The notes beneath the pieces are model-generated. The model was not told the DNA's origin. It did not search any database and was given only the letters and a program-made list of their open reading frames with translations. Of a stretch of DNA of 64,000 bases, positions 1 to 13,600 are shown piece after piece (position 1 is the stretch's first letter; each line of letters begins with the position of its first letter). A program made the translations under genes and the position numbers. This stretch comes from Colletes latitarsis (taxonomy: Eukaryota > Arthropoda > Insecta > Hymenoptera > Colletidae): contig NC_135147.1 in assembly GCF_051014445.1 (NCBI RefSeq), positions 25,882,479-25,946,478 on the forward strand. The letters run 5' to 3'.

Positions 1-976
1 GAAAGGGATTTTCGCGAGGTTGAAGAGCTCGTATCGAACAGGACAGGAAGGCTTTCAGGTTGTTGAGTTTAACGAGGCGCGAGGGACAGTATATGGAGGC
101 GTAAGACGACGCGAGGCACGTGGAACGCGACGAGGGGAGAAAAATGGAAGCAAAATTTCGAGGGAATAAAAGTTTGAAAGACTTATTGGATTCGCGTTGG
201 GCATCGAAGGCAGGGCCGGAGAAATAAGAGGCGCCGGTTAAATACGACAGAACCAGTACGTACGGAAGGAGAGTCCTTCTGGGCGTTCGAACGAGCAATT
301 TGCAGAGATTCCTCCGGCGCTTTTCGTAATCAAGGATATCGATGGGAGGAGGGGGAGTTATCGAACGCGAACGACGACGCAAAGGGGGGACAAAGAGGAA
401 AATAAGGAAGAGCGGTTTTGAGAACGAGACGCCGGTAAGACGGATGGGAGGAGGCACGAGGGGGCAGAATTGCTGATGGAACCGATAAAAGTGTCAGCCG
501 GTAACCGGAAACGGCGCGTAAGATTCCGGGCGAACTTCTAAAAGACTACGGACAGTTCCGTGAAACGGATGGAACAGGACGGAGGAGGAGATACTCGCGA
601 CAGAGGATAAATTTTACGACGCATAGACTACGACCCCGTAAAAATGGCGGCGCAAAACTTTAATTCGAAAACCTGTCCAGAGACGCGCCGCGTACGCGTC
701 TCCTTTGTGTAATTTTCGAGCGAGAGCGAATGCAAGGATTCCCTCGAGGCCTTTGGGGCCGAAAATCTACGCGTATAATTAACTCGCGAGCCTCTCAAAG
801 CGTACGGGATAAAAGCACCGACTCTATGGTACTATGCAGTAAGGAGCACGACTGAACCAATAATCACAAGTTTTGTATACGTCGTTATTTAGTCCTGAGA
901 ATGTAGGAGGATATTAAAAAAGAAGCATTATAGTTATCTTTGTAACAGTTTTTCAGTTTGTAAAAACAATCTTTTT
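1..976. other. Gene-free stretch, purine-rich start
   Basis: No exon, RNA gene or recognisable repeat is visible. The first 600 bases or so are strongly purine-biased on the + strand (many gga, gag and gaa words) and rich in CpG; after about 840 the composition turns AT-rich. Open frames here are short and resemble nothing I know. Confidence 0.5.
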
Positions 977-1163
977 CACCTTAAAATTGATGACTGAAAC
1001 TGTCGAGAAAGTCGATGATCTTCGGTATTTATTGAGAACGTTGCCTTCTAATTAATTAACAGATGATAAGCTCGAGATATCAAATTTAAGTAGAAATATC
1101 AAGATATGGTCAGACACGTTAACTCATATATTAAGAATTTCTTAAATCAGGACAGTTATTGGT
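977..1163 (+). repeat. Dispersed repeat family R1a, copy A
   Basis: This block aligns with 4931-5250 and 5251-5551. Shared words in order are a gactgaaact-like start, gaacgttgccttctaatta, gataag, gagatatcaaatttaagtag, tatggtcagacac and aaatcaggaca. Copy A lacks about 30 bp between gataag and the gagatatc word that copies B and C have. It contains a 28-bp motif (1088-1115) found elsewhere alone. No coding potential is seen. It is probably an old short non-autonomous element; its true ends are not defined. Confidence 0.7.
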
Positions 1164-4100
1164 TCAGTTATATTCGTGGAAAGGTCTCCATTGGAAAGAA
1201 AATCTAGTAAAATGATCGTCGATACCGTTCTCGCGGCCGGGAAGTCGAACGATTCGATTATCCCCGTCGCCGCGAACCGTGCAAATAAATCGGTGAAATG
1301 TAAGGCGTAGGGTGTTCGGTGAACCGTGGATGATCGAAATTAGCCATCGAATCGAATTGTCTCTTTGAAATGGTACTTACACCCCTTATCCGTTTTATCC
1401 CGGCTTGGTGCAGCGCGGTTTGCGCGGCTAGAGGCAATATGTACTCGACGCGCCATCCATTATGCGGGCCCCATTATTCAAATCTGCGACCACCGGACTA
1501 CAAATATCATTACCCTGCTCCCCCTCCCCCCTCGCTTTCCCCTGGACCCTTCCTTTCGCCCAGCACGCGAACGCCGCGTTTCGATCGGAAAAAGAAAACG
1601 CCGGAAGCTTCTTCGATGAAGAGATACCCGCCACCCCCATCGCGTGACCAAGCGTTTCAAACGCCCTCGCGGATTCATTGTGCCCCCTAAACAAAACGAA
1701 AGTGTTTCCCGCGTCGTTAACGCCGCCTGCATGCACCGTGTACGTTGATAAGTGGACGACTCCGTCTCATTTGCAGCGTCTCGAGTAAAAAAAACAGAAG
1801 ACTCGAAGCGACGCGTGACGGCACGTTAACGCGCAGTTAGAGTCTCGTTCCCGTGCAACTACCGCGTCTATATTAAGCGTGCGGTCGACACGGAAACCGA
1901 ACCGACCTAATACGCCACCCACGGCCTCTAATTAGACCGAATACGCCGGAATTACCGGGCGCAGGCGCCCCGGAATTCACCCGTTAATTCCGGGAAAACA
2001 GGGAACAGCACTTTTACGCCAAACCGTCCAGGCTCCGCCTAATGCTCTCAACGACAACGTACAAAAGTTCTTACCCCGGCCTCCTACGTTCCTATCATTC
2101 GCGATTCAGTCGCGAGACTCCGTGATTAAATAATCATTTTCCCTGCGTTCGGCGGAAAGTTCTCGGGGAAACTCGGGCAAGAACAGAGGTTTGCTTTTAT
2201 TTTATCAACGCGACGTTTGCAGTTCGCCTTAAATATGTTTACGTACGAGATTACCTTTTAAATTTCCCGTCAAAAAAAAGGCGAACAAGTTCGTATAGAG
2301 AGGCATTTTAAATGTAAAGCGATTCGCATTCCTTTTGTCTCTTTGTTCAATTAAAATAGTTGCCCTCTCGAGACTAAATATGGCGGGCTCGTTGATAACT
2401 CGTTTATACATTAAGAGCGGATTAAGAGCTTCGAGGGAAAGTATTTGAAAGCGGGGTAAAAATGAACGCACGATCGAGGAGGAAGACAGAAGATCGGCAG
2501 GACGTAGAATTGTCTTGTCGCGGGAGCTCAGACAGAGTTCCGCGACCGAGAGCACCTTAAGCTCTTGCTCCGGGAACGAATACACGAACGGTTCATCCAT
2601 ATTCAGTGATTGTACAGGAAACGAGAAAGAACGGGGGAGCTTTGCTACTTTTAAGGTGCACGAAAGCGCAGAGTAACCGGGGCTCGCGTGGCATCGCGAG
2701 CGCTTTCAAAGCACATCGAATACACCCTTCGTATTCTTTCCGACGCCCTTGTACGCGCACGCGTTTCCCATATCCATTTCACGCGATTCTTCCCACCTCG
2801 CGATTCGTTACGATCCCTTAACGGGGGTTTTTTTAACGGACGGAAGTTAGTGTACGAATCGTTAATATTTCATTCGATATTCCGTAAATAAAATTTGCGT
2901 TACGTAAAACAAATCTTCGTCGATAAAGTTAGTCACCCTTGGAAGATCGCTTCCTGCTCGAACTGTAACTATCGATTTTGATAATGCTTCGTAGATTCGA
3001 CTTTTGTAAAGAATTGGCCAACCATGCTAATAGGTTTTAAAAAATGCCAGCTTGATTAAATATAAATGCAGTTTGTTTTTACAGCGGAAACGTCCAAAGT
3101 TCCATTTTCCGTTTTGACGTCGAGCATTTATACGTGAATTGAAAAAAAAAGACAATTAACAATTTATCAGAACGGTCAACAGAAACGTGTAATTTTTCGA
3201 TAAACTTTTTAAACAAACTCCCAAAAACAGTTTACGCTCGATAGTTCCGGAAATATTCCGTCAAATATGGTTTACACCTCCGATATTGGCTGGTGGAGAT
3301 TTTCACCCGTTTAGCGTGGAAACCGATAAAACAAATATGGAATATTTGCGGCTGCAATCCTGCCATTAAAATTACGATTTGGAATAGTTAGCGCGTTAGT
3401 TAAAATGTTTGCAGTTTCTGTCGATTGTACGCGAATATTCAATGCAAAGAAACGGATCGATGGGATTTTTGGCCCCAGAAAACGGGACTCGCACAGAATC
3501 GTTCGCGCCAAGTTCGAAACACGTGCGTCTGCCACCGTTGATACAAACCCCGGAGGGTTTATACAAACTTTAGGTTTGCATTTCCCAGCCACTTGCCGCT
3601 TGTATGATTTCCCTTCTGGGTTTTCAACCACTATGGCAAGTGACTTCGTCTTTACAATACGGAATGGGGAAACTGCAGGTAGCTCGATACGCCCGGTACA
3701 CACTTTCAAACGTTGGCCTGGCTGGTCTCGCAGACGCGTCTACGTTTCAGCGGTGGAAAGCCTCTGAAATATAGGGTGAGCGCGATTGTTTGTATACGCG
3801 GCCCCGTGTAAACGCGAAAGCCGCGCGCGGTTTCCGTTTCGCGAAAACGCGGCACCCCCGGCCGCTAATTTCCAGAAATAAATTCGTAGCTGAACGCCCG
3901 GTAGAAACGCGGAGGGAGGAAGATACCAAGAATCATTTCCGGTTTCGTGGCGCACAATGCCAGCTTTATTCGAGTGCACGGAATTAGCATCTGGCCCCGA
4001 GTAGAAGGGAGCGAAACGGGAAACGGAACCGACGCCATTGCGGCTTCGTCTCGCCTCGCCGCGACCGGGTCTCGCCTTATACGGCAAATCTGATCGTCTA

Positions 4101-4930
4101 TAATACGTCGACGTTCGAATCCGTTATATATTTGACGGAGAGTCGTTTACGAACCGTCAAAGAACACATCCGTCGGGATAAAATAACGATATCGAACGTA
4201 GACGCGCGGAAGACGTACAAGAGCGACCGTTGAGAAGGGGGAGGGAAGGAAACCGTAGTTGGAATATCTAGAATGCAATCCCAGAAGGCGAGGAAAGGAG
4301 CAAATGGCGTAGACAAGATGTAATATCGGCGTAAGGGGTGAAAGACAACCGTATTGTTTGGTGAAGCTAAAGTAAGCAGAACGCGGCGGGATGAATTGTC
4401 AAACGGCATTGTCGGATCCATTCGTTCGCGCTCTTATTAAATTTACTTCGCCTCTGTCCCTTCGGTCCCTTCGATAAACGGACAGCAATTAAAGCCTGGA
4501 ATGTTTGTCGGATCTGGTTGGTCGGTATCGATCGAACCGGCATCGATACATTCCGGTTCGAATGGAAACGAAGGCACACGCGAACGCGAATCCACCGCTC
4601 TTGGAGAAGAGATCTCCTTCGTCGCGAAAACGTCGGATAACGAGTTACTAACAATGCTCGGCGTGAAATTCAATTTCTTTAACACGCTCCGAGTTAATAT
4701 CGTAAGAAAGTATCCCGGGGGCACGGTCTGGCCACCGCCGATAGGGAACGGAACCAGAAAATCGATTTGTTCACAGGCCATGTAACTTCTCCTCGTTTAG
4801 AGGACGCCCTCTTTGACACGGGGGTCGAGAAACAGGTCGCTGACTTGTCCGGCGGCCATTTCCCATAAACTATCCCCGACTAACGACAGAGATATTTGCA
4901 ACGCACGCAACCATTGCTGCCTGGCTCTTT
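1164..4930. other. Gene-free stretch
   Basis: About 3.8 kb with no supported gene. Open frames of 100-130 codons occur on both strands (for example 2229-2600 minus and 3311-3709 minus), but they lack splice context, known domains or repeated support, and frames of this length are expected by chance at this base composition. Confidence 0.5.
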
Positions 4931-5250
4931 CGCCTTGAAATTGGCGACTGAAACTATCGAGAAACGTCGATTATCTCTGGCGTTCATCGAGGACGTTGTC
5001 TGCTAATTAATTAAAAGACGATAAGATGAAGGAAAAGCAGGTAGTATTCACTCGAGGCTCGAGATATCAAATTTAAGTAGAAATATCAGTATATGGTCGG
5101 ACATAAGAATTTTTTTAAATCAGGACATTCTGTATATTCTGATAATATATTATGGCGAAAGTAATGTTGGAGCGACTGAGCTGTCGTATTATAATATTAA
5201 TCGTTAATTAAACCATATTATTATTAACATTAAGTAACGTACTGAACGTG
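4931..5250 (+). repeat. Repeat family R1a, copy B (first unit of tandem dimer)
   Basis: Aligns with copy A (977-1163) in its first two thirds and with the next block (5251-5551) over most of its length. The shared 3' part has ctgtatattctgataata, then a T/A-rich stretch with gctgagtcgtgttataat-like words, ending gaacgtgtcag. The 28-bp motif is at 5075-5102 with one change in its tail (ggtcggac). No coding potential is seen. Confidence 0.72.
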
Positions 5251-5551
5251 TCAGTGAACCAATTTATTCAGAACATTGCCTTCTAAATAATTAAAAGGCA
5301 ATAAGACGAACTTAGGTAATACCCATTCGAGGCTTGAGATATTAAATTTAAGTAGAAATATCAAGATTTGGTCAGACACGGTAACGAATATATTAAAAAC
5401 TTTTAAAATCAGGGCATCCTGTATATTCCGATAATACATTATGATAAAATTAACGTTGAAGCGTGTTATAATATGACAGCTGAGTCGTGTTATAATCCTA
5501 ATCAGTAATTAAGCCTTATGATTATTAATTAAGGTATTGAACACGTCGAGG
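5251..5551 (+). repeat. Repeat family R1a, copy C (second unit of tandem dimer)
   Basis: Directly follows copy B in the same orientation. It repeats gaacattgccttcta, gagatatta, aatttaagtagaaatatc, ggtcagacacgg, aaaatcagggcatcctgta and a final gaacacgtcgag. The 28-bp motif lies at 5350-5377. Divergence from copy B is moderate, so the duplication is not very recent. Confidence 0.7.
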
Positions 5552-6013
5552 GCGAATTTCACTGGAATTGTGAGAGAGTCAAAAATGTTTCAATGGACAT
5601 AGTAATTAATTAATCACGTGTTTACTCGATTACTGCGTATCCCAATAGGTATCGTCGGATATATTGAAACTACAGCGCGAAGTGTGAGAACAAAGCATCG
5701 TATATTGTAATATAGAACGAACGTTATTTCGAACGGTAGGAATATCGTTTTTAACGCGGTAATATAAAACGTGATTGGAAAGCGGAAAATTGGAAGGACT
5801 TACGCACAGATGAATCAAAAGAAACAAAGAAGAAAAAGCATACCAGGAAGCGTGTTTGAATACGGAAACAAAACATAGCGGAGGGTATTAATGGAAAATT
5901 AACAGCCATGAGATACCTGGAGGGTTTGCAGCAGCTTGCGAGTCCGTCCAGGCAACGCCTAATTGATACGAAATTTGTCTTCTAACGCAACAATGACAAT
6001 ATACTGCATGTAA
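5552..6013. other. Gene-free stretch
   Basis: AT-rich DNA with no recognisable gene or repeat. A short imperfect inverted word (cctgga...tccagg) occurs around 5919-5955 and is probably chance. Confidence 0.45.
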
Positions 6014-6097
6014 GAAATTTATATTCTTGATTTTCGTTTTATTTTGACCTCTAGAATTTCCCATTAAAATTTTTCCCAGGGGTGGCTGAACGCTCTG
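6014..6097 (+). repeat. Solo right terminus of the 1-kb TIR element
   Basis: The order tattcttgattttcg, ttattttgacctctagaat, cccattaaaatttttccc, ggtggctgaacgctctg matches base for base, with a few changes, the right end of the complete element at 22820-23851. The complete body to its left is missing. It is either a deleted copy or a shorter relative that shares only the terminal inverted repeat. Confidence 0.75.
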
Positions 6098-9000
6098 TGT
6101 AGTACACCGTACGACAATATTGGTAAGATAGAATATATAAGTTGTACCGAAATTCGTGTACGTTTTATCCCAGCGTTCAAAACGTGGATAATACATTCCT
6201 TTTCTTGATATTTTTCAATTTGTAATACAGCGAGATATTAAACAGTGACACTGTGGATACGAAACTGAAAATGTTGAATTTCGCGGAGACGCAGCGCTTC
6301 GCTCGGATAGTTCAAAGGGTGTTCGACACGACTGGGTTAGGAGAATGTTTAACAGTCGAAGGCAATATTAGTACCAATAAGTTGTTCCCCTAGATGGTAC
6401 TGGCTCAGTTTGCGCGTATCGCCCGTACTCACCGCCAAACTGTTCTCGGTACAACGAGAGTAGCTCGTTCGGTTTGAACTGTATTCCAGGATCGGACTCG
6501 CGGTTCGCCGCAGCACTTCCTGTCGGAGGTTGGCGGTTCCCTCAGGAATTTCTGGTTCCTACGAGCCATTCCGCAGGGCACCTCAAGACGCCTTAGAGTG
6601 ACCAACGAGAACTGGTCGAAAAGCCAATGCGTATTACAGGTATCGTCTACGACCTATAGCTTTTCGATACGCGGTGATTCGCGATTCCACGCCCCTCCGA
6701 AACATTTCCAACGATATTAATCACGCCAAAGGTACGATAGTTCATCCTTATTGGCAGTAAAAAAATAATATCGCAGGGAGAAAATTTTACGGAGGAAAAA
6801 TAACGAATATGATATTTTCACTCGAAACATAGAACGACGATTGATGGCCAGTTTTTAACGATAACTCTGAAGTAGAAAAGAAGAAGAGCTAGGAACCGAA
6901 ACGAGACCAAGGAGACGGAACACGGACTAAATTCGTGCCAATTTTCTTTTCGGCCCGAGAAAGTCGGGGAAACCTAAGTGTATCTTATCAAAGCGAATAT
7001 CGAGAACTCGGGGGGGAAACTCTATCCGGCGAATAACGTTCGACTCGAGTCAAATGAACTTTTCGTGCGGAAGGATTTCACCCCGCAGCCGGTACGAGTT
7101 CCCCGAGTAACGTTGGAAACACGAAGGAGGGGCCCAACCTTGGAAGGAAATTGGCTAAAGTCGCGATATTTGAGTAATTCGAGCCGATTCGAACGGCGAG
7201 CGCGTTCCGCGTAGCGATTTGCTCGCGATAAAATTCATCGTCTCGGCGAAAAGAAATTAAAGTGAACTATCGAGGCGTGACGGGAATAATATAAACGCGG
7301 CGGAATCGTCGTTCGATGCACGGTCGTTCGCGGAAACAGAGAAAATCCACGAGTGCCATTTACTTTTCCTCGTTTTAACGAACAACAACGCTGCAAAACA
7401 AACGAGCGTCTCGATTTCTTCGATCGCCGGATCGCTTTATGTTCGAGCGGCGGGTTTGCGCAAACGAACTGGCAAGAGTAACAAAGCAGTTATTCGATGA
7501 AAAAGGAGCAAGTATCGACGAGCGTCGATAAATAATAAAGGAACGCGGAAAATGGCATCGCGGTTCAGCGAAAGCGACAGAAAACGCGAAAGAAAGGAAT
7601 CGAATGAAAATAGAGGAGCTAATACAGCGGGACCGGGTAAACTGGACGAGCACGGTTCGACTGACGTCGAGTAGGGGTTCGAGTGGTAAAAATTCCGGGG
7701 AACGAGACGATTAATCCCCCTTTGTCATTTAAATCGTGACCGGTGCGTGTCGCGCGACCGCGATCCCGTTGTCAATCGTTATTGAAACGGTTATCGATTT
7801 ATTGCGCCGCGAATGGACGAGATAGGGGGGGGGGGGGGGCGTGCGTGGACGAAGAGGGTAATCGCGATAGAACGCCGCAACCGAGGCTGCGTCGATAATA
7901 ATTGAAGTTCGAGTAGCGACGTTAACGCGATGTTTATGCAATAACGTGGCTCAATGAGCGAATTCGAAACGGACGTCCAACGCAACCTACAACCACCGCG
8001 CTGAAACTGACTCGGCCAAGTTCCACCCCCTTCCTCCCTCGATCCTCTTCGGAATCGTCATAGTTACGAACTTGTAAACAGAAGCTATTCCCCCGGAAAA
8101 TTATTCGACGGAAATTCATTGCCGTCTCGCCCTCGAAAATTCGACGTTCTCAAACTACGAATGTATTTTAAATATTATAGAACGAGACTAATGGGAGTGT
8201 TCCGAGATAGTACAAAGAAAAGTTTATTCCTCTGTAGAGTCCTCGTATCTTTCATGTACCCCAAGATTATCTCAACGAATAATACGCAACATCTGCAACT
8301 CGTAGAACTCGTTCACAAATGTCTCTTTACTTTACTTTCCCGTAACTTCCCTTCTTGCGAAATTAATGTTTCTCCGTATCCACCGCCGTCTCCTCCCACG
8401 CATTGCACTCGTGCTGCGTGTACAAGTTTTTTCTTTGAACGTCGAAACGTTGCGAGTGAATTTTTTTATTTTTTGTACGACAGGTACGACATTACTATAA
8501 TTTATAAGTTCCAGGGGCCGCGGAAACCAATGAATATCGAATTTCGAGAGGTTATCATCGCGGGAAATATGCATGGAAATTCTAACTAGGAAAAAATAAC
8601 GAAGAAGTCGCCTCGTAAACCCGGTCACCGTCGACGGTGTAGAAAACCTCGCCATTTTCGACCGTAGCGTCGTCCGGTTCTTGACGATGTTTTCCGCGCG
8701 CGATCGGATTTCGAAAGTAATCGGAGGGAATTCACGGTATCCAAAGGGGGAAGGCCAGGAAAACCTGCAAGAGATATGTAAATCCAATTCCGTGGTCCCG
8801 GGGGGGGGGTCGAATATGTGCCGGAACAATTCGACTTTCGAACTTTCCGGTTACTGACTTGCAAAATGCTTCCCCGAGTTACGCACAACGGAAATCGTCG
8901 GTGATTAGAATAGGTTCGACGCAGCGGCGTCCAAAACTTTCCCCCAAAGGAAACTTTTGATCGAAATGGAAGTTCCGGACTTCTCGATCCCCGAGCAAAA

Positions 9001-10499
9001 GTCGACGCGTCGACGCCTCGATTCTGCTTGTAAATTGATAAAAATAGACGTAGTATCCGTGGGCGTTTAACGAGTCGTTCCTCCGCGGAAAGAAGTTGCT
9101 AAAATGTTGCCGGATGAGGGTCCGCGTTCCCGGAAACGACGTCCCTATCTCTGCGTCCGTACAGCAAGGTGTACGATTTATGACTGAACCGACTTCTTCC
9201 ACTTTCATATCTTTTTTCCCCTCTGTTCCCTCGAAACTCGCGCAATCTCCTTCGGGCCACTTACACTCTTCCTTTCGACTTTTTTTCGCCACCCCCCCCC
9301 ACCCACCCGCGCGCTCGAGACAAGCGTTATAAGGCTCGCCCCGTAGCCGAGTCACGCGATTTCTCTTTAAAAACGTTCCCGGGTCGAGGCGTCGAGCAAT
9401 TTTCCGTTCGTTAAAACGCAATATCGACGCGTTCCCGATGCATCGTGCATAGATTTTCAGCCGTGTTCACCGATAAAATTCCGCGGACTCGGTTACGGCT
9501 CAGCAATTTTATACGGGAATAATTTTCTAGAACGGCCTTTCCACGAATTGTTTCGGTTACGTAACATTCACGGCAATCGTACAAAAGAGCTAACGCAAAT
9601 TTCGTTTGAATAACGACCCCGTGGTACGTAATGCGTTTAATCGATCGACCATTAAACGATAAATCGCACGCCCGCTACCTGCTAATATAACAAACGAGAC
9701 GCGCCCCGTTAATTCGCGTTTCGATAGCGCCGCGACTCCCAATGAAACTGATTCCGAAAATATTGACGACCGGCCATTTGCTCGTTCTTTTGTTCGTTCT
9801 TTCGTTTTCTCGTCGCCGATTCGATCGAAATTTAATACACGATCGCGAAGGTAATTCGATGTTTGTAAAATTACCATTTATACGGGATTCACGACCATTT
9901 GGTGGAAACGATAATTCATGTCGCAGAGTATAAGGTTGGAAAGCGGAGCAGCGTCGTTAAAATGCTTAAAGGAAACAGGAACGGACGGTGAATAAGCAAA
10001 ATCCATGAAAGAAGCTATCTAGAATATAATTGCAATTAGAAGAATCCTTCGTATGCTTCCGATTAATAATATTTCGATTTTGCGACAGAATAACTCGAGT
10101 ATTCTGAAAGCACGTGTACTCGTGTAAAGTTTCCAATTAATCCATTAGAGTCTTGGGGAAACTTTTTCTCAAGCTTCAAAAGTGAAAGCCCTTAATGCAG
10201 TCTGGGATATTATTGCAAGTGTATGAAAAAAAATGCAACAAGAATGCACCATCAGATCTCTTTTATAATAGGATACACCCTAAAGCCGATTTGTTGTACA
10301 CTTGGAGCAACTTTTGCGAGATACGGCACGATTAAGGGTAAAAGTTTCTGCCAACCTTCCCGCGAAAAGGATTTCGCAGCGTTATCGTCCAGTGGCGTAA
10401 CAAACAGAGTGACTAAGAAAGCAGCAGTCTTGAAAAACTGAACGCTCGTTCTATGAAATCGCGAGATTTATTTCTATTTGGATGTTAATTTTCAAATTG
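6098..10499. other. Gene-free stretch
   Basis: No supported exon. It contains homopolymer runs (15 G at 7825-7839, 10 G at 8800-8809) and a C-rich tract near 9291-9308. The longest open frame is 180 codons on the minus strand at 8879-9421; it has no domain, no splice context and a composition matching its surroundings, so I do not call it. Confidence 0.5.
7825..7839 (+). repeat. Poly-G run (15)
   Basis: An uninterrupted run of 15 G, directly read. Such runs are prone to slippage and assembly error and can form quadruplex structures when paired with other runs. Confidence 0.95.
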
Positions 10500-13400
10500 C
10501 AACCATCGAACGTTAACCTTAATTGAAGTTTACGCTTGCCAAACGTTTCGCGAACCCCTCAACTTTTCAATGCAAACTCCTGGCAACGATCGTGTAATTT
10601 TAAAATGAGTTAGCTGAAATAAAGTTAACGTTTAACGTTCGAGGGCCACCAACGGGCATGAATTACATTTTGTTTTTAACGAATTATCGCATAAAGCGAT
10701 TAGTAACAATATTTCTACGTCGCGTATAATTTAATTTCGAGAGAAACGGATATCCATATACTTTTTAACTCTCTGTATATCCTGATATCAAATTATACCT
10801 TTTCAGTAGTAAAACATATTCGCGTATATTCGTAACGTAGTGAAGTATGTCATTTACAGCGATTAAACGTACGCTCGTTAATGCCCCGATGTTTCGTGCT
10901 TATCCGTGTAACGCGATAAAACATTTTCCATAATTTAATATCGTTTTTCAAAAACCCTTAATTTACAAACCGCCGATCGAAACGATCCGTTCTACCGGCC
11001 ATAATTAATTAAACAAGCAGATTGAGTTCTCGCATTATCAAACTCCAGTACATACGAAATTACGAGAAACGGAGATAATTATTTACCAGTGATTATTACA
11101 AGTTAGTTGTACATCGCTCATCGTTTAAAATCAATACCGCCAAAAATTCACTACTAAAATAATGAATACGTCACCGATACTTTCCAAACGTATCAACGGT
11201 ATTTCGATCGAAGATAACAATTATTAATTGAAACGTGTATCTCGTACAAATTAAAATAGACAGAACGAACTCATCCGATTTTGGGTGTCGAGTTTCGTTG
11301 AATTTCGTGCAACAGTTACGCTCTGTATTTATTTATAATTATCTTGATGGATGTGAAAACTTTCGAAAAATTTCCGTTTCTCATTTATTTTCGTTAAGTA
11401 ACTATTAATGCCGACGGGTAAATGGGAGTATTGCGATTCGGGAACCAAAGTTTCTCTCGTTTCTCGCAGTTCCCCTCCTTCGACTCGTCGAATCGCGCGT
11501 TGAATGAATTGATATCAATCACCGCGTTCTCTCATTCGCGAAATACCATATTTCATCGTTCGATCAGTGATAAAAATCATCCCATCGAACGCGCCTGATT
11601 AAATCCAACATATGTACGCGAGTTTTTTGCTCCCATCTGTTCCCATTTTTGCATTATTTGCAAGATTTCTTGCTCTCGAGCAGATTCTGTTTTCCCACGC
11701 TAACGAACGCTTTCTATTCCGCGTCGTATCGAAAGCATCGATCGAGAAATTCGTTTGTCGCCCCATACGTGTCGCTTCCGAAGAGGGAAGCTTCTAACAA
11801 ATATCGCACAATGATATTACCCGCTACATTCCGTGAACCTTTCTCTCTTACCACCGCTTCATCCCTGAAATTACTTATTTTCCGAGCAATTTGCCTGGCT
11901 GAGAAGCACGAATGAAAACAATGTAAACGCAATGCCGGAGAAATCCTTCTGTTTCTGCCAGAACGGCAAGAAATATAATTTCAAAGTTTAAACCAACTTT
12001 CAAAGGTTTTACCCGTTTATAACGATCGGTTCGTATCAAAGGAGGCTAAAAAGGTATCGAACATTCCGCGGGAAAGACGTGAATATAATTCGAGGATTTA
12101 CGCTCGAGTAGATTTAAAGGGAATCGAATACAATCTCGAAGGAACGTTTCGCGCGTTGGCTGATTAGGCGTGTCTTTCGATTTGGCGAGTGATTCTTTTC
12201 GTATTTGGAAAACAGTAATGTAACTGCAGGCTTTCGAAACGGTAAACGTTTCGCGATAGAGCGTTCCAATATTTTCGCGAGCCACCGTGTGTCGAGGAAA
12301 ATTTTCAAAGAGTATATGTTCTCACGCCCGTAGCGGTAAAACTTGGAACGCGAGGCAGCTTCGAAACGAAAGGAAGATACGCAGAGAACGAAAATTCCCC
12401 GTAACGAAACGTCGCCATAGATGAAATCGAGCGAAGAAAAAGAACGAGCCTGTCGCGTTGGAGAACTTCCGATGAATTAATGAATCGACGGTCCGTGGCG
12501 CGGGAAGATTTATTAGGAAAGTCGGGAAACCGTTTCGCGAAAAACTATTCGTTCGAAACAACGTAATTGGAGGCTCTAATGGAGAGCTAGGCAACGAAAA
12601 AAATCCCTGTCGATTCGCTAGTTTTCTCTATCGTCTGCCAAGAGGTAGATTTAGTTTGGATCGTGTATTTTTTGATGGATGGGGACACGTTCGCGCGACG
12701 AAATTCGAAAATTTTTGGATTTGTACGCCTCGAGCACGCGCTTTTATTATTCATTTTAACGCATTATTTCGTTTCAATGCATTATTCATTAGCAATTAAC
12801 AAGTACGTATGGCAATTAAATGACAAATAATTCATAAACGACATTATAATTTTCAGTTCCGATGTCACACCCCGCGATAAAACGATGGGACGCGTCCAAA
12901 TATTCAGTATTACTCGTAATTAATATCGCATAACGATAAAATTGTTTTCTCTAAATTTAAAATTATTCTCTCGCTTTGTACAATTTAAAGAACTCGCTGC
13001 GTCCTGCCAAATTTTTTAGAAATCGTACTAATTTATGGCGGGGCATTTCGATTTCGACGGAAACGCGAAGACCGAAAAAAAAAAGCGAACGAAAAAACTT
13101 TTCAATTGCAACGTTTTATTCCGTGGAGCGTGCTAGTTCATTAGCAAATTGACCCGATATTTTTCGCCCCCGTGCCCAACCTGTGAATACGAAATAAATA
13201 TTCGCCTCGATAAAAGAACGATGTTTCGTATTCACGCGAATACACAAAACGAAAACAATATTTTCGAGCCAGACAGAAGGAAGTCGTTGAAAATGCCGCG
13301 GCGTTCCATTCGATGGCGCGAACAAAGAAGCGGGAAAATCGTATTAAAAATAATGACAGTTCGCACTCAATGGACAAATGCAGATAATTTTCCGTTCGCT

Positions 13401-13600
13401 TTTCTATTTGCGAATTTTACGTGTCAGTTATTTTCCGTTCGTTCTCTCGCGGTGTTGATGTTTCTGACGTCCCGCGTGCACTTTATTTTCTACATTTCAA
13501 CGTCCTAAACGAGGAAATTACTTTTATATTCTCCTTTACCAGGATGCGTATCCATCCTGCGATTTATGAGTAATCGTGCGCTACAATGACGATTATTTGT
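10500..13600. other. AT-rich gene-free stretch
   Basis: A more AT-rich region, notably 10.6-11.4 kb and 12.7-13.1 kb, with many taatta, aaatt and ttaat words. A segment near 10778-10805 (ctctgtatatcctgatatc) faintly recalls the 3' part of repeat R1a, but it is too short to call. No gene seen. Confidence 0.45.

Noticed and set aside
8879..9421. 180-codon open frame on the minus strand
   Set aside because: No family resemblance and no exon borders that would make sense.
10778..10810. Fourth copy of repeat R1a
   Set aside because: Similarity is limited to about 20 AT-rich bases.
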